From NCBI RefSeq assembly GCF_017086405.1, contig NZ_CP070973.1, positions 6,046,739 to 6,110,738 of the forward strand: 64,000 nucleotides of DNA. Reading direction: 5' to 3'. The position numbers and the translations under genes were made by a program. Positions 19,021-27,895 of this stretch are shown one piece after another. The notes beneath the pieces were generated by a model, which was not told the origin of the DNA, searched no databases, and worked only from the letters and a program-made list of their open reading frames with translations. Each line of letters starts with the position of its first letter. Position 1 is the stretch's first letter. Source of the DNA: Mycobacterium gordonae (GTDB taxonomy: Bacteria > Actinomycetota > Actinomycetes > Mycobacteriales > Mycobacteriaceae).

Positions 19021-19937
19021 ATGAGTTTCTTGACCTCAGCACCAGAGTTCACCTCGAAACAGCTGTACTCCGGCGCCGGTACCACACCCATGCTCGAGGC
19101 CGCCGGCGCATGGGAGGGCCTGGCCACCGAACTGTCCCTGGCCGCGAACTCGTTCACCACACATATCGCCAACGTCTCCAGCTCGGCGTGGCAGGGCCCG
19201 GCAGCCCAGGCAATGGCCGCCGCGTCCACCCCCTACACCCTGTGGCTCGACCAGGCGTCCACCCAGGCCGCACCGCCGCCGCCAGCGCCAAAGCAGCAGC
19301 CAGCGCCTACGAAGCAGCCAAGGCGGCCGTAGCCCACCCGATCGAGATTGTCATCAACCGCCAACTCATGACCTCGCTGGCGATACACAACTTCTTTGGA
19401 CTCAACGCCCCGGCGATCGCGGCCAAAGAAATCGAATATCAAGAGATGTGGGCAAGAAATATCTCCGCAATGCTGGGCTATTTCGACGGCGCTTCAGCAG
19501 CCGCCGCACAACTAAGTCCCTGGGAAAACGCCCTCGCAGGCCTCACCGGCCAGGTCTCCGCCGCCGCCGAAGCCGCCTCGCCGATCACCACCGCACTACA
19601 ACCCCTGATCAACCTGGCCGACGAAATCACCGACGACCTAGAGGCCGCGGTCCAGACAGTCACGGCAGCCTTCAAGCCATTCACCGAAGAGATCCTCAAG
19701 GACGAGGCACAGCTGGAAAAAACCATCGTGAACGCCGTACGGGCTGGACAACTCGACGAGCTGGCGGAGGCATGGGTTAACGCCATTAATTCCGCGGGAG
19801 GTCTCGGTGCCGAGTCGCTGAAAAATCTCAACAATGTTTTGCAGAGGCTTTTCTTCAACCCCAACAGTCAGTTTGCTTCCTTGACGCAAGAATTCCTGCT
19901 CGCGATCGCCAGATTCAACGGGTCGCTCCCCCGATAG
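19021..19937 (+). pseudogene. PPE family gene, frameshifted
   Basis: The first frame gives MSFLTSAPEFTSKQLYSGAG and a PPE domain with the WxG turn (SSSAWQGPAAQAM) up to LWLDQASTQAA, then runs into a short proline-rich stretch and stops at 19332. From about 19270 a second frame continues the same domain (ASAKAAASAYEAAKAAVAHP, MTSLAIHNFFGLNAPAIAAKE, MLGYFDGASAAAAQL) to a stop at 19937. The switch falls in a run of GCC triplets and equals a net loss of one base or gain of two. Joined, it would be about 300 residues: a 175-residue PPE domain and a helical C-terminal part without a named motif. Either a true pseudogene or an assembly error in the GCC run. Confidence 0.8.
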
Positions 19938-20136
19938 AGCTGATTCCACTGGTGTAGCCAACGCGACGCCGGTCATCGGCGGACCCAGGGCGACAAGGCG
20001 CCGCGGCGCGGATTCCGACCTACAAATGAAAGATCTTCGTAGTAGGCGCGAGCCTTACCACCTGACTTTTGTCACTGTTGGCGGTTCAGCGTTTCGGGCA
20101 CTAACCGGTGAGCCGTCGGGTGCCGGGACGGCCGGG

Positions 20137-20228
20137 ATGATCTACGTGCACACCGGGAAGACGTCCTCGGGGGCCACGGCCGTGCGGACTGTGTGGTCCA
20201 CCCGAAAGGGCTCCCGCAAGATCGAGAA
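20137..20228 (+). mobile_element. IS1634-family transposase N-terminal scrap
   Basis: One frame reads MIYVHTGKTSSGATAV and continues RTVWSTRKGSRKIE, which resembles the first 30 residues of IS1634/IS1549-type transposases (the usual pattern is YVRTVKTASGATAVQ with a GSR-IEH follow-on). It breaks off exactly where the end of cspB begins. The bases before it in this gap (from 19938) carry no gene and may include the old element end. The remaining element has been lost. Confidence 0.5.
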
Positions 20229-20648
20229 TCAGGCCTCGAACTCCCGGGCGACGGCCTTGACCACCTCGGAAATCTGTCGGGCGGTCTTGCGATCCGGGTA
20301 GCGGCCCTTGCGCAACTCGGGCTGCACGGTGCTCTCCAGCAATGTGATCATGTCCTCGACCATGCCGTGCAACTCGTCGGGACTGTGCTTGTGCTCGGCC
20401 GGCGCGTCGCGCCGGGGGCGGGCCGCCGACCGGGCCAGGCTCGGCGGTGGGTCAATCAGCTTCAGGCTCAACGCCTGCGGGCCACGCCGGCCGGAGGCGA
20501 TGCCGAACTCGACCTTCTGTCCTGCTTTGAGCCCCTCGACACCCGCGGGCAACGCCGAGGAGCGGACGTAGACGTCCTCGCCATCCTCTTGCGACAGGAA
20601 GCCGAACCCCTTCTCGGAGTCGTACCACTTCACTTTGCCGGTCGGCAC
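20229..20648 (-). CDS. cspB: Cold-shock-domain protein CspB
   Basis: The product of about 139 residues begins [20 protein letters not shown], with RNP1 (KGFGFL) and RNP2-like ([10 protein letters not shown]) motifs of the cold-shock fold, which binds single-stranded RNA or DNA. After the 67-residue domain comes a mycobacterial extension with [19 protein letters not shown] and [20 protein letters not shown]. Size and extension match M. tuberculosis Rv0871. I chose the GTG that gives VPTGKV, preceded by AGGTGAGA; an in-frame ATG 42 bases further up is possible but adds a tail not seen in the family. Confidence 0.88.
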   Translation of the reverse strand: MPTGKVKWYDSEKGFGFLSQEDGEDVYVRSSALPAGVEGLKAGQKVEFGIASGRRGPQALSLKLIDPPPSLARSAARPRRDAPAEHKHSPDELHGMVEDMITLLESTVQPELRKGRYPDRKTARQISEVVKAVAREFEA

Positions 20649-20811
20649 TGCTCTCACCTGCTTGTCTGACGGATCACTGGTATGCGACATAGAAGACGCG
20701 TCCCGCCTGCGCAGGACGCGATGACGATCACAGATCCTACTCGGCTGCCTGTCCGCCAAGCACCCCGGTTTAGCGGGTACTCGGTAGGCTGGCATTACCG
20801 CTGGAGGAGAG

Positions 20812-21201
20812 ATGCGCCTGATCCTGAACGTTATCTGGCTGATTTTCGGTGGCCTCTGGCTGGCCCTCGGCTATCTGCTGGCAGCCCTGGTGTGCTTTCT
20901 GCTGATCGTCACCATCCCGTTCGGTTTCGCCGCGCTGCGAATCGCGTCATATGCGCTGTGGCCCTTCGGCCGCACCATCGTCGAGAAGCCCGGCGCGGGG
21001 ACGGGCGCGCTGGTCGGCAACGTCATCTGGGTGTTGCTGTTCGGGTTGTGGCTGGCAATCGGTCACCTGGCCAGCGCGATCGCCATGGCCGCCACGATCA
21101 TCGGGATTCCACTAGCCGTGGCGAACCTCAAACTGATCCCGGTATCCCTGGTTCCGCTGGGTAAGGAGATCGTTCCCGCCGACGCACGGGTGACCGCATG
21201 A
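20812..21201 (+). CDS. YccF-family inner membrane protein (Rv0870c-like)
   Basis: The 129-residue protein consists of two related halves, each with hydrophobic segments and a matching motif: [17 protein letters not shown] / [19 protein letters not shown] and [17 protein letters not shown] / [22 protein letters not shown]. This internal duplication is the mark of the YccF (DUF307) family, of unknown function. GGAGAG precedes the ATG. Its stop overlaps the start of moaA2 by four bases. Confidence 0.85.
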   Translation: MRLILNVIWLIFGGLWLALGYLLAALVCFLLIVTIPFGFAALRIASYALWPFGRTIVEKPGAGTGALVGNVIWVLLFGLWLAIGHLASAIAMAATIIGIPLAVANLKLIPVSLVPLGKEIVPADARVTA

Positions 21202-22277
21202 CGCTGACCGCGCTGGGCCTTCCGACGGTGCCCAGGCCAGGCTCCGCGTCCGGGCCCCTGGCAGGGCCCCGGGACGGGCCGTTGCTGGACAGCTACGGCC
21301 GTGTCGCGACCGACCTGCGGGTCTCGCTCACCGACCGCTGCAATTTGCGGTGCAACTACTGCATGCCCGAGCAGGGCTTGGACTGGCTGCCCGGCCATCA
21401 GTTGCTCCGGCCGGACGAGTTGGCCCGGCTGCTGCGTCTCGCAATCAGCCGGTTGGGAATCACCAGTGTCCGCTTCACCGGCGGCGAACCGCTGCTGGTT
21501 CGGCACCTCGAGGACGTGGTCGCCGCGGTGGCCGCGTTGACCCCCCGCGCCGAGATCTCTATGACCACCAACGGGGTGGGGTTGGCGCGACGGGCGGCGG
21601 GCCTGGCCGCAGCGGGCCTGGACCGGGTCAACGTCTCGCTGGACAGCGTCAATGCCACCCACTTCGCGGCCATCACCCGCCGGGACCGGCTGAACGACGT
21701 GCTGGCAGGTTTGGCCGCCGCCAAAGCCGCCGGCCTGCAACCGGTCAAGGTCAACGCGGTCCTGGATCCCGGCACCGGCCGCGAGGATGTCGTCGGCCTG
21801 CTGCGTTACTGCCTCGAGAACGGCTACCAGCTGCGTGTCATCGAGCAGATGCCGCTCGATGCGGGACATCAGTGGCGTCCCGGCGCCGCGCTGAGCGCCG
21901 ACGACGTCCTAGCGGCGTTGCGCCCGCACTTTCGCCTCGAGCCGGACCCGGCACCGCGCGGTTCTGCCCCCGCTCAGCTCTGGCTGGTCGACTCCGGACC
22001 GGACACACCGCGCGGCAAGGTCGGCATCATCGCGTCGGTTTCCCACGCGTTCTGCTCGGCGTGCGACCGCACCCGACTGACGGCCGATGGTCAGATCCGC
22101 AGCTGCCTGTTCTCGAGCGAGGAGACGGACCTGCGCAGCCTGCTGCGCGGCGGCGCCGATGACGATGCGATCGAGGCGGCCTGGCGCGCGGCGATGTGGG
22201 CCAAGCCGGCCGGCCACGGAATCAACGAACCGGGCTTCATCCAGCCCGACCGTCCGATGAGCGCCATCGGTGGCTGA
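21198..22277 (+). CDS. moaA2: GTP 3',8-cyclase MoaA2
   Basis: Radical-SAM enzyme that, with MoaC, converts GTP to cyclic pyranopterin monophosphate, the first step of molybdenum cofactor synthesis. The N-terminal 4Fe-4S motif is SLTDRCNLRCNYCMPEQG (Cys48, 52, 55), followed by the SAM-binding FTGGEPLL. The C-terminal second cluster is CSACDRTRLTADGQIRSC. The protein ends MSAIGG, the terminal Gly-Gly needed for activity in this family. Length 359 fits M. tuberculosis MoaA2 (Rv0869c). It overlaps the gene before it by 4 bases and moaD2 after it by 8, so the three form an operon. Confidence 0.95.
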   Translation: MTLTALGLPTVPRPGSASGPLAGPRDGPLLDSYGRVATDLRVSLTDRCNLRCNYCMPEQGLDWLPGHQLLRPDELARLLRLAISRLGITSVRFTGGEPLLVRHLEDVVAAVAALTPRAEISMTTNGVGLARRAAGLAAAGLDRVNVSLDSVNATHFAAITRRDRLNDVLAGLAAAKAAGLQPVKVNAVLDPGTGREDVVGLLRYCLENGYQLRVIEQMPLDAGHQWRPGAALSADDVLAALRPHFRLEPDPAPRGSAPAQLWLVDSGPDTPRGKVGIIASVSHAFCSACDRTRLTADGQIRSCLFSSEETDLRSLLRGGADDDAIEAAWRAAMWAKPAGHGINEPGFIQPDRPMSAIGG

Positions 22278-22560
22278 GAGGTCCGCTGCGGCTTCCAACG
22301 GCGGCGGTGGGGTCGAGGTGACGGTCCGCTATTTCGCGGCGGCCAGGGCCGCGGCAGGTATCGAGTCGGAAACGCTTCTGTTGCCTACCGGTGCGACCGT
22401 GGCGGCGTTGGTTCAAGAGCTCGCCAATCGGGGTACCCACCTGGCGACGGTTTTGAGCCGATGCTCGTATCTGCGCGACGGAATTGCCGTCCGAGATGAG
22501 GCCTCGGCGTTATCCGCCGGCGACACGGTTGACGTACTCCCGCCCTTCGCCGGCGGATAA
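22270..22560 (+). CDS. moaD2: Molybdopterin synthase small subunit MoaD2
   Basis: The 96-residue ubiquitin-like protein has the core VTVRYFAAARAAAGIESETL and ends VLPPFAGG; the terminal Gly-Gly is thiocarboxylated to donate sulfur to the pterin in the MoaD-MoaE synthase. The GTG start lies inside the end of moaA2. The glycine-rich first 14 residues are an extension ahead of the fold. The partner MoaE2 is encoded just across rpfA on the other strand. Confidence 0.93.
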   Translation: MAERSAAASNGGGGVEVTVRYFAAARAAAGIESETLLLPTGATVAALVQELANRGTHLATVLSRCSYLRDGIAVRDEASALSAGDTVDVLPPFAGG

Positions 22561-22563
22561 AAA

Positions 22564-22581
22564 GTGTGAGTTATCTCACGT
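22564..22581. promoter_or_regulatory. CRP-type binding site upstream of rpfA
   Basis: GTGTGAGTTATCTCACGT is an inverted repeat close to the CRP consensus TGTGA-N6-TCACA (one mismatch). In M. tuberculosis, Rv3676 (CRP) is known to bind upstream of rpfA and activate it. The site starts four bases after the moaD2 stop and about 430 bases before the rpfA start, ahead of the riboswitch leader. Confidence 0.75.
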
Positions 22582-22789
22582 AACGGAACGATAACAACGC
22601 GGCCACGCTCCGGTGTCGGGTGTTATGAGCTGCGCAAACGTGTCCGATTCCTGGCGTTTTCTGCCGCCGGTGTGACGAAAACGCCGATCAATTGCACACG
22701 TGACGGGATCGTCGTAACCCGCTACCGTCTCGGGAGGCTCATCAAACCCAACCCGAGCGATGAGTTCTCCTTCACCTACAGCGCGCTGA

Positions 22790-23833
<1,044 letters not shown>

Positions 23834-23869
23834 TCAGCTCGGGTCTGTTTCGAGGGCTCGCACCCAGGA

Positions 23870-24295
23870 TCAGGCCGAACCCACCCATTCGTCCGAACCA
23901 TCGTCGAAGAACTGGTGCTTCCACACCGGCAATCGCTCCTTGATGGCGTCGACCAGGCGTGCGCAGGTGGCGAACGCCGCCTGACGATGATCGGCCGCCA
24001 CGGCGGCCACCAGAGCTGCTTCGCCGATGCTTAAGGCGCCGACGCGATGGCTGGCGGCCACTGCCCGTACCCCGTCGGCGTGACCGGCGACCTCGGCGAC
24101 TACCTCGGCGAACACGTCCTGGGCCGACGGGTGGGCAGAATACTCCAGCCGCACCACCGGGCGGCCGCCGGCGTGATCGCGGATCATGCCGACAAATCCA
24201 ACCACCGCTCCGGCGGACTGATGATTCACCAGTGCCTCATGTTCGGCGAGGGAGATTGGCTGGTCGGTCACCGCGGCGCGCAGGACCGTCGTCAT
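23870..24295 (-). CDS. moaE2: Molybdopterin synthase large subunit MoaE2
   Basis: The 141-residue protein begins [20 protein letters not shown] and has the family blocks [37 protein letters not shown] and [22 protein letters not shown], including the active-site Lys of PVWKHQ. It joins with MoaD2 to insert the dithiolene sulfurs. Length equals M. tuberculosis MoaE2 (Rv0866). Its ATG overlaps the TGA of mog by four bases. Confidence 0.94.
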   Translation of the reverse strand: MTTVLRAAVTDQPISLAEHEALVNHQSAGAVVGFVGMIRDHAGGRPVVRLEYSAHPSAQDVFAEVVAEVAGHADGVRAVAASHRVGALSIGEAALVAAVAADHRQAAFATCARLVDAIKERLPVWKHQFFDDGSDEWVGSA

Positions 24296-24771
24296 CGCTT
24301 GTGATCCCCGCCGGCGAGCTGTTCGAGAGCATGGATGAGCACGCCGTCGAGCACGCCGAGACCGTCTCGCACCCCACCCGGTGAGCCCGGCAGATTGACG
24401 ACCAGCGTCTTGCCCGCCACCCCGCACACACCGCGGGACAGCACCGACGTCGGCACCTTCGGCAACCCGGACTGTCGAATGGCGTCGGCCAAGCCGGGGA
24501 TCATGTAATCCAGCACCGCCACCGTCTGTTCCGGTGTGGTGTCGGTGGGCGCGATTCCGGTGCCCCCGGAGGTGATGATCACGTCGACCTCGGCCTCGAG
24601 CCCGTCGTGCAGCGCGTCACCCACGTCGGCGCCGTCCGCCACCACCCGAGGGTGGGTCGGGAGAAACCCGCGCTGTTCCAGCCATTCGGTGATGATGGGT
24701 CCACATTCATCGGCGTACACCCCCGCCGAGGCGCGGGTCGAGGCGATCACGACGCGTGCGGTGCGGCTCAC
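24292..24771 (-). CDS. mog: Molybdopterin adenylyltransferase Mog (MoaB-like)
   Basis: The product of about 159 residues carries the MoCF/MPT-binding fold: [39 protein letters not shown] (the GGTG pterin-binding loop) and [14 protein letters not shown]. It adenylates molybdopterin before metal insertion. The preferred start is the GTG that overlaps the moaC2 stop (GTGA); a TTG 12 bases upstream in frame is less likely. Length agrees with Rv0865. Confidence 0.92.
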   Translation of the reverse strand: MSRTARVVIASTRASAGVYADECGPIITEWLEQRGFLPTHPRVVADGADVGDALHDGLEAEVDVIITSGGTGIAPTDTTPEQTVAVLDYMIPGLADAIRQSGLPKVPTSVLSRGVCGVAGKTLVVNLPGSPGGVRDGLGVLDGVLIHALEQLAGGDHKR

Positions 24772-25280
24772 GGCCGCGTCCAACTTCCGCTGCGGCCGCC
24801 CTCTTTGCTGAGCACCCGGATATCGTCCAGCCGAGCGGCCGGGTCGACTGCCTTGATCATGTCGTACAGGGTCAGGGCCGCCACACTGACAGCGGTCAGG
24901 GCTTCCATCTCTACCCCCGTCCGGTCGGTGCTACGCACCGTAGCTTCGATCTCAACATCCGACTCTCCCACGGTGAAGTCAACATCGACCTTGGTCAGCG
25001 CGAGCTGATGACACAGCGGGATCAGATCGCTGGTGCGTTTGGCGGCCAGGATGCCCGCCACCCGGGCGGTAGCCAGCGCATCACCTTTCGGCAGGCCACC
25101 CGCCGAAATCAGCGCGACAACGTCAGCCGTGGTGCGCAACAGCCCGGCGGCGATGGCGGTGCGCCGCGTGGTGCCCTTTTCCGTGACGTCGACCATGTGC
25201 GCCGCGCCACGCTCGTCCAGGTGCGACAGCGCCGACCCGGGGGCCGCAGAGCGCTCTTCGTAGGCCCCAGCCCCCGACAT
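24768..25280 (-). CDS. moaC2: Cyclic pyranopterin monophosphate synthase MoaC2
   Basis: The 170-residue protein has the conserved MoaC blocks [19 protein letters not shown], the [20 protein letters not shown] stretch, [10 protein letters not shown] and [20 protein letters not shown], with active-site Lys and Asp in YDMIKAVD. It completes formation of cPMP after MoaA. It is first of the moaC2-mog-moaE2 operon, whose genes overlap one another. Equivalent to Rv0864. Confidence 0.94.
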   Translation of the reverse strand: MSGAGAYEERSAAPGSALSHLDERGAAHMVDVTEKGTTRRTAIAAGLLRTTADVVALISAGGLPKGDALATARVAGILAAKRTSDLIPLCHQLALTKVDVDFTVGESDVEIEATVRSTDRTGVEMEALTAVSVAALTLYDMIKAVDPAARLDDIRVLSKEGGRSGSWTRP

Positions 25281-25289
25281 GCCGACGGC

Positions 25290-25481
25290 CTACCAGGTGG
25301 CGACCGTCACCGGATGGACGTAGGGCAACTCCTCGGCAGGCACCGGAAACACCACTTCACCGAACGGCGAGAGTGCACCCGTGCGGTCCGTCACGAGTTC
25401 GCTCACTGCATGGTCGTCCGGGTCCGTCGTGGGCCAGCCGGGGTCCACATACTTCTCTTTGCGCGCCTTCGAGTCAGCCAC
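25290..25481 (-). CDS. Small conserved protein (Rv0863-like)
   Basis: A 63-residue product reads [20 protein letters not shown] and ends [17 protein letters not shown] just nine bases before moaC2. It is hydrophilic, without membrane segments or a named domain; by place and size it fits the hypothetical protein Rv0863. The start is uncertain: this GTG has no clear ribosome-binding site, and another GTG 54 bases upstream would give 81 residues. It is divergent from the helicase-associated gene. Confidence 0.6.
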   Translation of the reverse strand: MADSKARKEKYVDPGWPTTDPDDHAVSELVTDRTGALSPFGEVVFPVPAEELPYVHPVTVATW

Positions 25482-25553
25482 GCGGTCTATTCTGACACCT
25501 CCGTCCACCGTCCGCGGCGGAAGGTTGAACCTCACGCCTAGGCTGGATCAGCG

Positions 25554-27812
25554 ATGACCGAACACACCCCGGATATCCCGCTGGGGTCCTGGCTGGCCGA
25601 CCTGCCCGACGAGCGGCTGATCCTGCTGTTGACGTTGCGGCCGGACCTTGCCCAGCCACCCCCCGGCAGCATCGCGGCGCTGGCCGCGCGCGCGCAGGCG
25701 CGTCAGTCGGTCAAGGCCGCCACCGACGACCTGGATTTTCTGCGGCTGGCGGTGCTCGACGCCCTACTGGTGCTGCAAGCCGACGCCGAACCCGTCCCGG
25801 TCACCACGTTGACGGCCCTGCTCGGCGAACTCGCGCCGGAGTCGGACGTGACAACCGCGCTGGAGGACCTGAAGAACCGCGCCCTGGTCTGGGGTGAAAC
25901 CACGGTGCGGGTGGCCGCCGACGCCGGGGCAGCGTTGCCGTGGCATCCCGGGCAGGTGACGCTCGAGGACCGCACGCACACCGGGGAGCAGATCGCGGCG
26001 CTGATCGCCGCGGCCGACGACGCCCAGCGCGAAGTCCTGGAGAAGCTGCTCGAAGGGTCCCCGATGGGACGCACCCGTGACGCGGCGCCCGGCGCTCCGA
26101 TGGACCGGCCGGTGCCACAGCTGCTGGCCACGGGCCTGCTGCGGCGCGTCGATGCCGAGACGGTGATCCTGCCCCGGCACGTCGCCCAGGTGCTGCGCGG
26201 CGAGTCGCCCGGTCCGGCGCAGCTCACCGAACCCGACCCCGTGGTGTCGACCGTCAAGGCGGTCGACGCCGACGCCGCGGCCGCCGGCGCCGTCATCGAC
26301 CTGCTCCGACAAGTCGACGTGCTCCTCGAGACCCTCAGTAGCGCACCGGTTTCCGAGCTGCGCAGCGGCGGCCTAGGTATTCGCGAACTCAAGCGGCTGG
26401 CGAAGGTGACCGGGATGGAAGAGGCCCGGCTGGGCCTCATCCTGGAGCTGGCCGCGGCGGCGGGATTGATAGCCAGCGGCATGCCCGATCCCGAACCTAC
26501 CCACGGCGAAGGACCCTATTGGGCGCCCACCCCGGCGGCCGACCGGTTCAGCACCCTGGCCGGCTCCGACCGCTGGTATCTGCTGGCCACCACCTGGCTG
26601 GACTTGACCTGCCGGCCGACGCTGATCGGCGGCCGCGGTCCCGACGGCAAACCCTTCGGCGCACTGTCGAATTCACTGTTCTCCACCGCGGCTCCGCTGG
26701 ACCGGCAACTTCTCCTGGAATTGCTGGCCGGGTTGCCGCCCGGCGCCGGTGTCGATGCGAAAACGGCGTCGGCAGCGTTGATCTGGCGACGGCCGCGCTG
26801 GGTCCGACGGCTACAGCCCGAACCGGTCGCCGACTTACTGGCCGAGGGCCACGCGGTGGGACTGATCGGGCGGGGAGCGATCAGCACGCCGGGCCGCGCC
26901 CTGCTCGAGGACGACGCGGACCCTGCGGTGGTCGTCGACGCGATGACCCGGGCTCTGCCCAAACCGATCGACCACTTCCTGGTCCAGGCCGACCTGACCG
27001 TGGTGGTACCGGGTCCGCTGGAACGTGATCTGGCCGACGACCTGGCCACCGTCGCCACCGTCGAATCAGCCGGCGCGGCAATGGTCTTCCGAGTCAGCGA
27101 ACAATCGATCCGGCATGCGCTGGACATCGGCAGAACCCGGGACTGGATGCAAGCGTTCTTCGTCGACCACTCCAAAACGCCGGTGCCACAGGGCCTTACC
27201 TATCTCATCGATGACGTGGCCCGCCGGCACGGTCAATTGCGAATCGGAATGGCCTCGTCGTTCGTGCGCTGTGAGGACCCGGCGCTGCTGGCGCAGGCGG
27301 TCGCGGCACCGGCCACCGAGGGGCTTCAGCTGCGGGCGCTGGCCCCGACGGTGGCGGTGTCACCGGCGAACATCGCCGAAGTGCTCACCGCGTTGCGCAC
27401 GGCGGGGTTCGCCCCGGCGGCCGAAGACTCCACCGGCGCGATTGTCGACGTGCGCAGCCGCGGCGCGCGGGTACCCGCACCGGTGCACCGCCGGGCCTAC
27501 CGGCCGGTCCCCCGACCGAACAGCGAAACGCTGCACGCCGTCGTCGGGGTGCTGCGCAAGGTGACCGCCGCCCCGTTCGGCAACATCCGCGTCGACCCGG
27601 CGGTGTCGATGTCGCTGTTGCAGCGTGCCGCCAAAGACCAGGACACGGTGCTCATCGGCTATCTCGACGCCGCGGGTGTGGCCACTCAGCGGGTGGTGTC
27701 CCCGATCGTGGTGCGCGGCGGCCAGCTGGTGGCCTTCGACTCGGGGTCCGGGCGGATGCGGGACTTCGCCATCCACCGCATCACATCGGTGATGTCGGCC
27801 GACGAAGGATAA
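25554..27812 (+). CDS. Helicase-associated protein (Rv0862c-like, Helicase_C_3)
   Basis: The 752-residue protein begins MTEHTPDIPLGSWLADLPDE. It lacks Walker motifs; it has N-terminal winged-helix-like segments and, near the C-terminus, ATEGLQLRALAPTVAVSPAN and VRIDP-like NIRVDPAVSMSLLQRAAKDQ with VLIGYLDAAGVATQRVVSPI, typical of the helicase-associated domain found beside bacterial XPB and of a WYL-like end. It is directly upstream of the XPB gene, as Rv0862c is of Rv0861c, and probably acts with it in DNA repair; the partnership is inference from stable gene order. Confidence 0.85.
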   Translation: MTEHTPDIPLGSWLADLPDERLILLLTLRPDLAQPPPGSIAALAARAQARQSVKAATDDLDFLRLAVLDALLVLQADAEPVPVTTLTALLGELAPESDVTTALEDLKNRALVWGETTVRVAADAGAALPWHPGQVTLEDRTHTGEQIAALIAAADDAQREVLEKLLEGSPMGRTRDAAPGAPMDRPVPQLLATGLLRRVDAETVILPRHVAQVLRGESPGPAQLTEPDPVVSTVKAVDADAAAAGAVIDLLRQVDVLLETLSSAPVSELRSGGLGIRELKRLAKVTGMEEARLGLILELAAAAGLIASGMPDPEPTHGEGPYWAPTPAADRFSTLAGSDRWYLLATTWLDLTCRPTLIGGRGPDGKPFGALSNSLFSTAAPLDRQLLLELLAGLPPGAGVDAKTASAALIWRRPRWVRRLQPEPVADLLAEGHAVGLIGRGAISTPGRALLEDDADPAVVVDAMTRALPKPIDHFLVQADLTVVVPGPLERDLADDLATVATVESAGAAMVFRVSEQSIRHALDIGRTRDWMQAFFVDHSKTPVPQGLTYLIDDVARRHGQLRIGMASSFVRCEDPALLAQAVAAPATEGLQLRALAPTVAVSPANIAEVLTALRTAGFAPAAEDSTGAIVDVRSRGARVPAPVHRRAYRPVPRPNSETLHAVVGVLRKVTAAPFGNIRVDPAVSMSLLQRAAKDQDTVLIGYLDAAGVATQRVVSPIVVRGGQLVAFDSGSGRMRDFAIHRITSVMSADEG

Positions 27813-27895
27813 TGGACGTTGCTCCCCGCGCACCGCCTGCCGGGGACGCAGCGACTGGGGGCACCACCCGCTTGCGGGGGAGAGGAGCAGCGCCC
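27813..27895. repeat. Intergenic element with CCCGC/GCGGG hairpin
   Basis: Between the two helicase-related genes lies CTGGGGGCACCACCCGCTTG followed by CGGGGGAGAGG, with a CCCGC-TT-GCGGG stem. The same wording is, from memory, common between genes in slow-growing mycobacteria. Its AGAGGAG end also supplies the ribosome-binding site of the XPB gene. Confidence 0.4.

Noticed and set aside
27812-27895. Earlier start for the XPB gene
   Set aside because: Would translate an intergenic hairpin element; AGAGGAG precedes the later ATG that fits the family N-terminus.
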